Below are positions 17,576 to 25,196 of a stretch of 64,000 nucleotides of DNA, one piece after another. Below the pieces are notes generated by a model. It saw only the letters and a program-made list of their open reading frames with translations. It did no database searches and had not been told where the DNA came from. The stretch spans positions 558,001-622,000 of the forward strand of contig CBDHYI010000007.1 of assembly GCA_965275915.1 (NCBI GenBank), in the 5' to 3' direction. Position 1 is the stretch's first letter. Each line of letters starts with the position of its first letter. This DNA is from JBDWFY01 sp965275915 (lineage in GTDB: Bacteria > Pseudomonadota > Alphaproteobacteria > Rhizobiales > Stappiaceae). The translations under genes and the position numbers were made by a program.

Positions 17576-18532
17576 ATGACGGTAGAAGCCACAGCGAAAA
17601 GCTCGGTCGGCCAGAGTGCGGCCTTCGCCCTGCTTGCTTTTGGGACATTTGCAACCCACGATGCGGTCATCAAATATCTTGGAAACACATATTCCGTTTT
17701 CCAGATCATTTTCTTTTCGGTGTTGTTTGCATTTCTGCCGGTCACTCTGATGCTGACAGCGGACCGGTCTCATGCCAATCTGAGACCCGTCCATCCTTGG
17801 ATGGTTGCGATGCGCACCGCTACGATGATGGGGGGCATGGCCTGCGCTTTTTACGCCTTCACGGCGTTGCCCCTTGCCGAAACATATGCCCTTTTGTTTG
17901 CAACGCCTCTGCTGATCACCGCACTCTCCGTTCCTCTGCTTGGCGAAGTTGTCAGGTTCAGACGGTGGATCGCCGTCATTGTGGGCCTGATCGGCGTCCT
18001 TATCGTTTTGAGGCCGGGATACTCGGCACTGAATCTGGGGCATCTTGCAGCCCTGGGCGCAGCGGTTTGCTCGGCGTTTTCCGCTATCGTGATTCGCAAA
18101 ATCGGCAGCGAAGAACGCAGCGCGGTCATGATTCTCTATCCGATGCTTGCCAATATATTGGCGATGAGTTTTGTGATGCCGTTCGTCTATCGCCCCGTCG
18201 AACTGATCGACCTCAGCCTGCTTGCGGCCGTCGGTGTCATGGCGACCGCCGCCCAGCTGCTCATAATCGGCGCGTACCGGCGGGCGCCCGCGGTGATCGT
18301 GGCGCCGTTTCAGTATTCGCAGATGCTGTGGGCGGTCCTTTACGGATTTTTATTCTTCCAGGATATCCCGGACAAATGGGTCGGGATCGGCGCCGCGGTT
18401 ATCATTGCCAGCGGATTGTTCGTGCTGTGGCGGGAAGATCGGCGCACAGATCCCAGTCAGAAACCGGTGCTGGCCAATCCGAACCCGCGGCCTGACACAG
18501 GTCCCTCGCCACGCCACATCAAGCGCAGCTAG
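17576..18532 (+). CDS. DMT superfamily transporter (EamA domains)
   Basis: Inner-membrane exporter-type protein of the drug/metabolite transporter superfamily. 318 aa, ten predicted transmembrane helices forming two EamA repeats (about 12-145 and 155-285). Conserved features include ALPLAETYALLFATPLLITA at the end of the first repeat and APFQYSQMLWAVLYGFLFF in the second. Substrate cannot be told. The last 30 residues are a polar tail. The stop TAG overlaps dispersed repeat copy B. Confidence 0.88.
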   Translation: MTVEATAKSSVGQSAAFALLAFGTFATHDAVIKYLGNTYSVFQIIFFSVLFAFLPVTLMLTADRSHANLRPVHPWMVAMRTATMMGGMACAFYAFTALPLAETYALLFATPLLITALSVPLLGEVVRFRRWIAVIVGLIGVLIVLRPGYSALNLGHLAALGAAVCSAFSAIVIRKIGSEERSAVMILYPMLANILAMSFVMPFVYRPVELIDLSLLAAVGVMATAAQLLIIGAYRRAPAVIVAPFQYSQMLWAVLYGFLFFQDIPDKWVGIGAAVIIASGLFVLWREDRRTDPSQKPVLANPNPRPDTGPSPRHIKRS

Positions 18533-18560
18533 AACATGTCTTGCTCATGTTGGATCATAT
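18529..18560 (+). repeat. Dispersed repeat, copy B
   Basis: Second copy of the element at 14435; blocks CTAGA, TGTCTTG, ATGTTGG and TCAT are identical with short differing spacers. It overlaps the stop codon of the DMT transporter and lies just past the 3' end of the tRNA-Glu gene. Confidence 0.6.
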
Positions 18561-18572
18561 CAAAGGGAAAAG

Positions 18573-18648
18573 TGGCACGCCCAAGGGGAATCGAACCCCT
18601 GTTTCCGCCGTGAAAGGGCGGCGTCCTAGACCGCTAGACGATGGGCGC
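18573..18648 (-). tRNA. tRNA-Glu (anticodon TTC), CCA encoded
   Basis: 76 nt. The acceptor arm GCGCCCA pairs with TGGGCGT (one G-T pair), discriminator G, encoded CCA. Anticodon stem-loop CCGCC-CTTTCAC-GGCGG gives anticodon TTC (complement at 18612-18614). The T arm AGGGG-TTCGATT-CCCCT is standard. Reads GAA and, by wobble, GAG. Confidence 0.97.
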
Positions 18649-18737
18649 AGCAGCCAGCCCGTTTCCAGGCGACGGAAGCGGGGTATACTAGCTCAGTTAT
18701 GACTGTTCAACCCCAAAATGCTGCTTTGAGATAATAT

Positions 18738-19091
18738 TTATCGCGCAACAAAATCCGTCCGGTTTAAAAGGCGTCCGGTCGTCGCATCGATCATCAGCAA
18801 GGCTGTTGCGCCGTTTTCCTCAACCAGAACAAATATCCGGTCATTTTCCACCTGGACACTTCGAATGCTGGCATGTTCGTTGATCGCGATTGTCGCCGCC
18901 AATGAGGGCGTGCTGTCCGACGGCGAGTCATCGCGGGATATCCGATAGATAATGGCGGCCAGAACTGCCATTAGCCCCAGAACCATGATAAAGCTTGATC
19001 CCATCAAAAGGCGGCGCAGTTTTTGCTGCAACCGGAGGGCGGCAGGGTCAAGTTCCGGTTCCCGGTCGTTATCGTGATCAGGATTATTCAT
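18738..19091 (-). CDS. Small membrane protein, DUF6476-like
   Basis: 117 aa, function unknown. Polar N terminus, one transmembrane helix at about 32-50 (SFIMVLGLMAVLAAIIY), then a periplasmic domain with a single beta-propeller-like repeat: VQVENDRIFVLVEENGATALLMIDATTGRLLNR. It resembles DUF6476 proteins of Alphaproteobacteria (from memory). Its ATG shares two bases with the ATG of the divergent rluD (CATG at 19089-19092), so each promoter must lie inside the other gene or be read from further away. Confidence 0.75.
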   Translation of the reverse strand: MNNPDHDNDREPELDPAALRLQQKLRRLLMGSSFIMVLGLMAVLAAIIYRISRDDSPSDSTPSLAATIAINEHASIRSVQVENDRIFVLVEENGATALLMIDATTGRLLNRTDFVAR

Positions 19092-20106
19092 GTCAGATCA
19101 GTCCGTTGACGAAAAGGCGGAGCCGTTTGAACTGACGGCCGCGCCGGAAAATGAAGGCCAGCGTCTTGATGCTTATCTCGCCGGCCAGATACCCGCGATC
19201 AGTCGCAACCGCATCAAAACACTGATCAAAAGCGGAGAAGTCCGCCTTGGCGGCCGGAAAATAGAGGACCCAAGTTACCGGGTCAACGCAGGCGACGGAT
19301 TTCTTGTCAACCGCCCCGAACCGCTTGAGGCAGATCCGGAGCCGGAGAATATCCCTCTGGTCGTCGTTTATGAAGATGACGATGTTATTGTGATCGATAA
19401 ACCGGCCGGCATGGTCGTGCACCCGGCGGCCGGTCACTGGCAGGGGACTTTGGTCAATGCACTGCTATTTCACTGCGGTGACAGCCTATCGGGAATTGGC
19501 GGCGTCAAACGGCCCGGGATCGTTCATCGTCTGGACAAGGACACGACCGGACTTCTGGTCGTTGCGAAGAACGACCGGGCCCACAAAAGCCTCGCGGCCC
19601 AATTTGCCGATCACGGACGGACCGGCCCGCTCGAGCGTGCCTATCAGGCTTTGGTCTGGGGTGCCCCGCCGCAATTGAAGGGAACAATCGATGCTCCCCT
19701 TTTTCGCTCAACGGCCAACCGCCAGAAAATTGCGGTGGTTCGCGAAGGCGGCCGCCGTGCGGTGACCCATTGGCAGGTCAAGGAGCGGTTCGGCCCCAAG
19801 GACCGGGATGCCCTGGTTTCCCGGGTCGAATGCCGGCTTGAAACCGGCAGGACCCACCAGATAAGAGTTCACATGGCTCATATCGGTCATCCGCTTATTG
19901 GTGATGTAGATTACGGCGCGCATTTCAAAACTAAGATAAGTAAATTACCAAAGACCAGCCAGGCTGCAGCCGCATCATTTGATCGGCAGGCACTTCATGC
20001 AGGCTTGCTGGCGTTTGAACATCCGATCAGTGGCGAAACCATGCGATTTGAGAGCCCGCTGCCGGAGGATTTTGAGAAGCTGTTGGCGACATTACGAATT
20101 TTTTAG
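19090..20106 (+). CDS. rluD: 23S rRNA pseudouridine synthase, RluD/RluA family
   Basis: Converts uridines to pseudouridine in 23S rRNA helix 69 (RluD) or related sites. 338 aa. N-terminal S4 RNA-binding domain at about 20-80 (GQRLDAYLAGQIPAISRNRI). The catalytic domain holds the signature GIVHRLDKDTTGLLVVAK with the catalytic Asp, preceded by IDKPAGMVVHPAAG; KTGRTHQIRVH-like ETGRTHQIRVHMAHIGHPLIG lies near the C terminus. The presence of S4 favours RluD over RluA. It precedes rpoH on the same strand by 125 nt. Confidence 0.93.
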   Translation: MSDQSVDEKAEPFELTAAPENEGQRLDAYLAGQIPAISRNRIKTLIKSGEVRLGGRKIEDPSYRVNAGDGFLVNRPEPLEADPEPENIPLVVVYEDDDVIVIDKPAGMVVHPAAGHWQGTLVNALLFHCGDSLSGIGGVKRPGIVHRLDKDTTGLLVVAKNDRAHKSLAAQFADHGRTGPLERAYQALVWGAPPQLKGTIDAPLFRSTANRQKIAVVREGGRRAVTHWQVKERFGPKDRDALVSRVECRLETGRTHQIRVHMAHIGHPLIGDVDYGAHFKTKISKLPKTSQAAAASFDRQALHAGLLAFEHPISGETMRFESPLPEDFEKLLATLRIF

Positions 20107-20231
20107 AAGCCTTTAGACGTGAATTGAGCGAAAATGTACCTATATGAACCCTTCCGGGTCTGCCCTGGAGGAGACCGGAAGTATGTCCGCCGGATGACCG
20201 GGGACATAACAGATGTAAAGGGGGTGCTAAA

Positions 20232-21134
20232 ATGGCCCGAGCTTCTGTTCCTGTGCTGACCGCCGGTGAAGGCGGTCTCAGTCGCTACATGGACGAAATC
20301 CGCAAGTTCCCGATGCTGGAACCGCAGGAAGAGTACATGCTGGCAAAACGGTACCATGAACATGACGACGGTAAAGCTGCGGAAAAGCTTGTAACGTCGC
20401 ATCTTCGCCTGGTGGCGAAAATCGCCATGGGATATCGTGGGTACGGCCTGCCGATCGGCGAAGTTATTTCCGAAGGCAATGTCGGCCTGATGCAGGCTGT
20501 GAAACGGTTCGATCCGGAACGCGGTTTCCGCCTTGCGACCTATGCAATGTGGTGGATCAAGGCCTCGATCCAGGAATATATCCTGCGTTCGTGGAGCCTT
20601 GTCAAAATGGGCACCACGGCCAATCAAAAGCGTTTGTTCTTCAATCTGCGTAAAATGAAAGGCCAGATCCAGGCGCTTGAAGAGGGCGACCTCAAGCCCG
20701 ATCAGGTGGCGATGATTGCCGAACGGCTCGGCGTATCGGAAGATGAAGTGGTGTCGATGAACCGCCGCTTGTCGGGCGATACATCGCTGAACGCCCCGAT
20801 CCGGGCCGAATCTGAATCCGGCGAGTGGCAGGACTGGCTTGTCGATGAAAGCGACAGCCAGGAGACGATCCTTGCCCGGCAGGAAGAACTTGATGCACGC
20901 CGTGAAATGCTAAGCAATGCGCTTGACGTTCTGAATGAACGGGAAAAGAGGATCTTCGAAGCCCGGCGTCTTGCCGAAGACCCCGTAACGCTTGAGGAGC
21001 TTTCCACCGAGTTCGGCGTCAGCCGGGAACGGGTGCGTCAGATCGAGGTGCGTGCTTTTGAAAAAGTCCAGAAAGCCGTAAGGCGCAGCGCGCGGGAAAT
21101 GGATGCCCGCCCGGCGCTCACATCGGCAAGCTAA
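20232..21134 (+). CDS. rpoH: Heat-shock sigma factor RpoH
   Basis: Alternative sigma-32 factor directing RNA polymerase to heat-shock promoters. 300 aa. Region 1.2/2 begins LSRYMDEIRKFPMLEPQEEY; region 2 has SHLRLVAKIAMGYRGYGLP and the -10-recognising LATYAMWWIKASIQEYILRS; the RpoH-box-like segment TTANQKRLFFNLRKMK follows; region 4 ends with the helix-turn-helix LEELSTEFGVSRERVRQIE. RpoH rather than RpoD by size and the QKRLFFNLR box. The 125-nt leader after rluD may contain its own promoter. Confidence 0.97.
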   Translation: MARASVPVLTAGEGGLSRYMDEIRKFPMLEPQEEYMLAKRYHEHDDGKAAEKLVTSHLRLVAKIAMGYRGYGLPIGEVISEGNVGLMQAVKRFDPERGFRLATYAMWWIKASIQEYILRSWSLVKMGTTANQKRLFFNLRKMKGQIQALEEGDLKPDQVAMIAERLGVSEDEVVSMNRRLSGDTSLNAPIRAESESGEWQDWLVDESDSQETILARQEELDARREMLSNALDVLNEREKRIFEARRLAEDPVTLEELSTEFGVSRERVRQIEVRAFEKVQKAVRRSAREMDARPALTSAS

Positions 21135-21139
21135 GGCAT

Positions 21140-21189
21140 TGTCGCGTATTCCCATCCGAAAACGGCACACACTTTTCGGGAATACGCTC
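21140..21189. repeat. Palindromic intergenic repeat GCGTATTCCC...GGGAATACGC
   Basis: 10-bp arms (21144-21153 and 21178-21187) with inner complementary blocks CCGAAAA and TTTTCGG. This form, with the arms around an AAAAC..CACTTTT core, is typical of dispersed palindromes in Hyphomicrobiales genomes. Located between rpoH and its terminator. Confidence 0.7.
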
Positions 21190-21213
21190 TCAGCTTACCC
21201 AATCCCAAATAGT

Positions 21214-21243
21214 AAGGTCCGCCGGATTTGTCCGGCGGACCTT
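21214..21243 (+). terminator. Rho-independent terminator of rpoH
   Basis: A 13-bp perfect stem, AAGGTCCGCCGGA with its complement, loop TTTG, ending CCTTTTGG. It lies between convergent rpoH and the thiamine-transport genes. Confidence 0.85.
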
Positions 21244-21265
21244 TTGGTTCTGATGCAGGCAACAC

Positions 21266-22231
21266 TCACTGGCCAACGCCCGCATCGCCATCCCACTGCA
21301 GTTCCACAGCATAGGTCTCAACCGGCACGACCGCCTCGATCAACCCGTTTTCTTTCATAAACTCAGCAAATCGGTTGTAGCGTCCGACATCAAGTGCCGA
21401 CGGCCGTTTGGCAAAACGCGGCAGCGTGTCGACCCAGGCCGTCCGGTTGAGCTCATCATCCAGATTCGGATAGGCCTCCAGGAACGCCTCCAGCGCTTTC
21501 TCCGGATGGTTTGTCAAATAGATCGTTGCGTCTTCCACGGCCTTCATGAAACGGCCGAAGCGATCATCATCGAGCTTGTCTTTTTGAACGACATAGATCA
21601 GCTCATCATAGGTGGGAACGCCGTTTTCTTCGGGATAAAAAGCCGTGCCCTCCCGCCCCTCAAGCCTGATCTGCGTGAGCTCGAAATTTCGGTACGCACC
21701 GATCACGGCATCGACCTGGCCGGACAGCAGCGCCGGCGAGAGCGAAAAATTGACATTGATCAGTTCAACATCGTCAACGGACAGGCCGACAGAACCGAGC
21801 ATGGCGATCAGCATCGCGTCTTCGAAGCCAGATACGGAAAATCCGATTTTCTTGCCCTTCAGATCGGCGAGGCTCTTGATCGGACCGTCCTTGGTCACAA
21901 TCAGGCTGTTCAGCGGTGTTTCGACCAGCGTTCCGATCCGAACCAGCGGCAATTCCGCCTCAATCTGTTCGTGAAGAACCGGCTGATAGGAGATCGCAAT
22001 GTCTCCCTGATTGGCGGCAACAAGCCGTGGCGGCGCGCTGGGATCGGCAGGCTCAATAATATCGACATCCAGCCCCTCGCGCTCGAAATAGCCCAGCTGT
22101 TTGGCCACAACAACCGGCGCGTGGTCCGGATTGACGAACCAGTCAAGCAGAAGCGTCAGTTTGTCCGCCGCCATGGCCGGAGCGGCCAACAGCAGGGAAA
22201 CGGCAAGAATCAAAGATTGCAGAAGTCTCAT
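21266..22231 (-). CDS. thiY: ThiY-like ABC transporter substrate-binding protein
   Basis: Periplasmic binding protein of the NMT1/THI5-like family; with a TPP riboswitch upstream the ligand is most likely a thiamine pyrimidine precursor (formylaminopyrimidine or HMP). 321 aa. Signal peptide at 1-21 (LILAVSLLLAAPAMAAD). Then LTLLLDWFVNPDHAPVVVAK, the NMT1 signature, EGLDVDIIEP, and DIAISYQPV. The second gene of the riboswitch operon, 31 nt after the permease. Substrate is inferred from the riboswitch and family. Confidence 0.88.
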   Translation of the reverse strand: MRLLQSLILAVSLLLAAPAMAADKLTLLLDWFVNPDHAPVVVAKQLGYFEREGLDVDIIEPADPSAPPRLVAANQGDIAISYQPVLHEQIEAELPLVRIGTLVETPLNSLIVTKDGPIKSLADLKGKKIGFSVSGFEDAMLIAMLGSVGLSVDDVELINVNFSLSPALLSGQVDAVIGAYRNFELTQIRLEGREGTAFYPEENGVPTYDELIYVVQKDKLDDDRFGRFMKAVEDATIYLTNHPEKALEAFLEAYPNLDDELNRTAWVDTLPRFAKRPSALDVGRYNRFAEFMKENGLIEAVVPVETYAVELQWDGDAGVGQ

Positions 22232-22262
22232 TTAAATCTCCGGATGTGTTGTGAACTTGACG

Positions 22263-23012
22263 TCATTGTTCGGTTTGCCAGGGCACCATGATCTGAGTCA
22301 GCCAGGTAACGGTGTAACGCAGCGCCAGCGCCATAAGCGCCAGCAGGAAAAGAGCGGCAAACATGCTGTCGGTCTGCATGCGCGCATTGGCTTGCAGCAT
22401 GATGAAGCCGAGACCGGCAGACGACCCGACCCACTCCCCGACGATTGCACCGATGGGCGCAAACACGGCGCTGACCCTGAGGCCCGATGAGAGCGCCGGC
22501 AGCGCTGCAGGGACCCGGATATGGAGCAGCATCTGAATACGATCAGCCCGGTAAAGATGCCCAAGATCCACAAGTTCAGGATCGGTCCGCCGCAAACCGT
22601 CATAAAAGTAGGACGCGACGGGAAAAAAGATGATCAGCATCGCCATGACGATTTTCGACGCCAGACCGAAGCCGAACCAGAGCACCAGAAGCGGAGCGAT
22701 CGCAAAAACCGGCAGAGCCTGCGAAATGACGATCAGCGGCATCACCAGTCTTTTTGCAATCGGAAACAAACTCATCGTCAGCGCAACGACAACCCCGCTT
22801 ACCGCTCCGAAAAACAATCCAAGAATCGTTTCAAGGCCGGTGATCGACGCGTGGTGCATAAAGAAATCAAAGCGCTGTGCCAGTGACAGAAACACCTGAT
22901 GAGGCGCGGGCAACATGAATGGCGGCAGATTGAGAACGATGACCAGAGCCTGCCAAAGCGCCAGAACGGCGAGGCCGATCATGAGGCCGCGTGCGATGCT
23001 GCGAACGCTCAT
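22263..23012 (-). CDS. thiX: ThiX-like ABC transporter permease
   Basis: Inner-membrane permease for the thiamine-precursor transporter. 249 aa, six transmembrane helices. The EAA loop region, which docks the ATPase, is seen as LGHLYRADRIQMLLHIRVPAALPALSSGLR (about 160-190). The ATG at 23012 overlaps the stop of a 34-codon upstream ORF as ATGA. No ATP-binding protein (ThiZ) gene is adjacent, so the ATPase must be encoded elsewhere or shared. Confidence 0.88.
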   Translation of the reverse strand: MSVRSIARGLMIGLAVLALWQALVIVLNLPPFMLPAPHQVFLSLAQRFDFFMHHASITGLETILGLFFGAVSGVVVALTMSLFPIAKRLVMPLIVISQALPVFAIAPLLVLWFGFGLASKIVMAMLIIFFPVASYFYDGLRRTDPELVDLGHLYRADRIQMLLHIRVPAALPALSSGLRVSAVFAPIGAIVGEWVGSSAGLGFIMLQANARMQTDSMFAALFLLALMALALRYTVTWLTQIMVPWQTEQ

Positions 23013-23113
23013 GGCATCACCGTCATACGGTTCGGCCGGCTCTCAAGCGCAAATATCCGCCTGCGGGCTGCATTTGTCGGGCAATACGCAGCGCGTATTT
23101 GTAAAACAAGCAT
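23009..23113 (-). CDS. Short ORF coupled to thiX (34 aa)
   Basis: ATG at 23113 preceded by GGAG 5-8 nt upstream. The ORF runs 34 codons (starting MLVLQIRAAYCPTNAARRR) and its TGA overlaps the thiX ATG as ATGA. It sits between the TPP riboswitch and thiX. It could be a leader peptide that couples translation to thiX, or the last trace of a deleted first gene of the operon. No family recognised. Confidence 0.4.
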   Translation of the reverse strand: MLVLQIRAAYCPTNAARRRIFALESRPNRMTVMP

Positions 23114-23180
23114 AGGATCTCCTGTGTCAGGCCGACATGGCCCAATGAAAAACACGGAGATCCGGGAAAAAGTGGCTCAG

Positions 23181-23287
23181 GTTCCCGTCCCTTCGCCGGC
23201 ATGACCCGGATCAGGTTCGAAGGGTTCGGACATATTCAGAATCCGTTTCTGAACGCCCATCTCAGCTTCGCAAGAAGCACCCCTCGG
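23181..23287 (-). promoter_or_regulatory. TPP riboswitch (THI element)
   Basis: On the minus strand the conserved THI blocks appear in order: GAGGGGTGC, GCTGAGATGGG, ACCCTTCGAACCTGATCCGG, then GTCATGCCGGCGAAGGGA. These form the helices of the thiamine pyrophosphate aptamer. It lies about 170 nt before thiX, and repression at high TPP of the short ORF and the thiX-thiY pair is expected. Confidence 0.95.
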
Positions 23288-23450
23288 AACAAGGCACAAA
23301 ATGATGCGGCATTTTCAGAAATGCAAGAGAAAAATCTTAGCCGGTCAGGGTTCCGGCAAAATCAGCGGCTGACTGAGAGCGATTTTTCGGTCTGCCCCGC
23401 CCGCCGGACATCGGCGGCGCTCTATCAGCAAAAACTGCGAAGCCTGATCG

Positions 23451-25148
23451 TTAATTGGTTTGCCAGGCGGCAAACGCCGTTTCAACCGCCTTGTCGCCGG
23501 GCACACCCTTTTCGAGCGTGATGATGGCACGTTTGCCGTTGTTGTAGAGGACCGGAATGTCGATCCAGCCCCGGTCTTTCAGCAGCGCCAGATTGCGGTC
23601 GCGCTCATTGTCCAGCGAAGACAAGGCCACCCAGAAATAGTTTTCCGCCACCTTCACCGATGCTCCGATCAGAGCATCCCCGCGCGCCTCCTCGGTGGTC
23701 TTCATAATGAGCCCCGGGACATTGGCAATGCCTGAGCCCGGGAAATCATCCGGCAGTTCAAACCGGATCTCAATCAAGTGGCTGGCCGGGAGGGCATCAT
23801 CATCGTTAGGCCGGATTGACACATCAACCTGAACGCCCTTGTCTTCAATGCTGGCGGTGGCCTTCAACGCCGTATGGGTGGTCCCGGCAGACGATGTATC
23901 GGTTCCGGTCGACCAGACCACATCGCCCTTGGACGCCACTCCGGACGAGCCGGTTTCAGCACCCTCCTCATAAAGAATTGACCGCTGCGCAACCAAACCG
24001 TCGCTCCCGGGCGGCACGGCGACTTCACCGCCGGATGTTCCGACCGGCGTTGACGTATCGGCTCCCGGCTCGCCAAGCGCAGCCACTGTCTCTGAACCGG
24101 CAGATTCCGCCGGTTCAGCGGCCGGAGGCAAAGCACCCTGCGTATCCGTAACCGCTGTGGACGTGTCTTCAGAAACAACCGGAGGCTCCGGTTCCGGTTC
24201 GGCGGGTACGATTGTTTCCACCTGCGGCGCCGGACCGGTATTGGGCTGCAGTTGATCCTGCGCTACGGATGTCTCGGGCTCCGTTTTGGTCACAATCCGG
24301 GTTGTCTGAACACTGCGCGTGTCGTCGGTAATGACCGGTTCCGTATCATCGCCGGATAAAAGGCGCGACGTATCTTTTTTTGACGATCCGTCGTCAGACG
24401 CAGTGCCGGTGCCCGCGGCATCGGTTCCGCTGCCTGTGGACGCGACCCTGCTTTCGCCGCTGAAGAGATCGCCGATCGCATCCCGCTGGCTGTAAGCCAG
24501 TGCCGCTGCTCCAACGAGAACCAGACCAACCACGCTCGCCAGCACGACCTGCGGGAGCCGGGACGGGCGCGCATCGACCGGCCCGCCGTCCACCGGGCCG
24601 TACCTGGACGGATCGTCCGCTCGAAGGGAACTCTCCATTCCGGCAAGATCGGCGGCAGGCGCCCGCGGCGCGCCGCGCTCGGACCTACGAGCCGATTGCT
24701 GCGGCGGATGTCCGTCCGGGCCGGGACCCGCCGGAGGCAAACCGCCCTCGCCTTTTCCGTCACCTCGGGCTGCGGCTGGCGGAACAGGTGACGCCGGTCC
24801 CGCCAAACCTGATGACAGACTCTCGCCAACACCCTTCTCATGGCTGGCGCCCGGCATCCCGTTGCCTGCGCGTTGTGCGGAGCCCGCGCCAGCGGACGCT
24901 CGGCCCACTCCCGGTTCCGGCGGGCGGGCGAAAGCCTCGCGGGCCGCCTCCGCCTCGACCTTGCGGATGGCATCTTCAAGCTGCAACTGCTCAGCGGTGA
25001 CCTGTGAAGGAGACAGGGGCGGATCATAGGATTTGAGCTGATTGACAAGCGCAGCCCGCGCCCGCTGGTAGACGGCACGCCGTGCTGCGCCGGAATTATC
25101 CGGCAGCGATGATATCGCCCGCTTTAGAACCGCATGATATTCAGCCAT
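23451..25148 (-). CDS. Large single-pass membrane protein, unknown function
   Basis: 565 aa. A conserved-looking N-terminal cytoplasmic part (about 1-65: AEYHAVLKRAISSLPDNSGA, RRAVYQRARAALVNQL, LQLEDAIRKVEAEAAREAF) is followed by a long low-complexity Pro/Gly/Ala region, a transmembrane helix at about 199-219 (VVLASVVGLVLVGAAALAY), a second disordered Thr/Ser/Glu/Pro-rich stretch and a folded periplasmic C-terminal domain (about 425-560) with a beta-rich pattern ending GVPGDKAVETAFAAWQ. This architecture recurs in Hyphomicrobiales as a hypothetical protein. Role unknown. It lies 48 nt downstream of purA. Confidence 0.8.
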   Translation of the reverse strand: MAEYHAVLKRAISSLPDNSGAARRAVYQRARAALVNQLKSYDPPLSPSQVTAEQLQLEDAIRKVEAEAAREAFARPPEPGVGRASAGAGSAQRAGNGMPGASHEKGVGESLSSGLAGPASPVPPAAARGDGKGEGGLPPAGPGPDGHPPQQSARRSERGAPRAPAADLAGMESSLRADDPSRYGPVDGGPVDARPSRLPQVVLASVVGLVLVGAAALAYSQRDAIGDLFSGESRVASTGSGTDAAGTGTASDDGSSKKDTSRLLSGDDTEPVITDDTRSVQTTRIVTKTEPETSVAQDQLQPNTGPAPQVETIVPAEPEPEPPVVSEDTSTAVTDTQGALPPAAEPAESAGSETVAALGEPGADTSTPVGTSGGEVAVPPGSDGLVAQRSILYEEGAETGSSGVASKGDVVWSTGTDTSSAGTTHTALKATASIEDKGVQVDVSIRPNDDDALPASHLIEIRFELPDDFPGSGIANVPGLIMKTTEEARGDALIGASVKVAENYFWVALSSLDNERDRNLALLKDRGWIDIPVLYNNGKRAIITLEKGVPGDKAVETAFAAWQTN

Positions 25149-25196
25149 TGTGCTGCTCGTTGTATCCTAATTTCTGTCATGCTGCCCATACGACAG

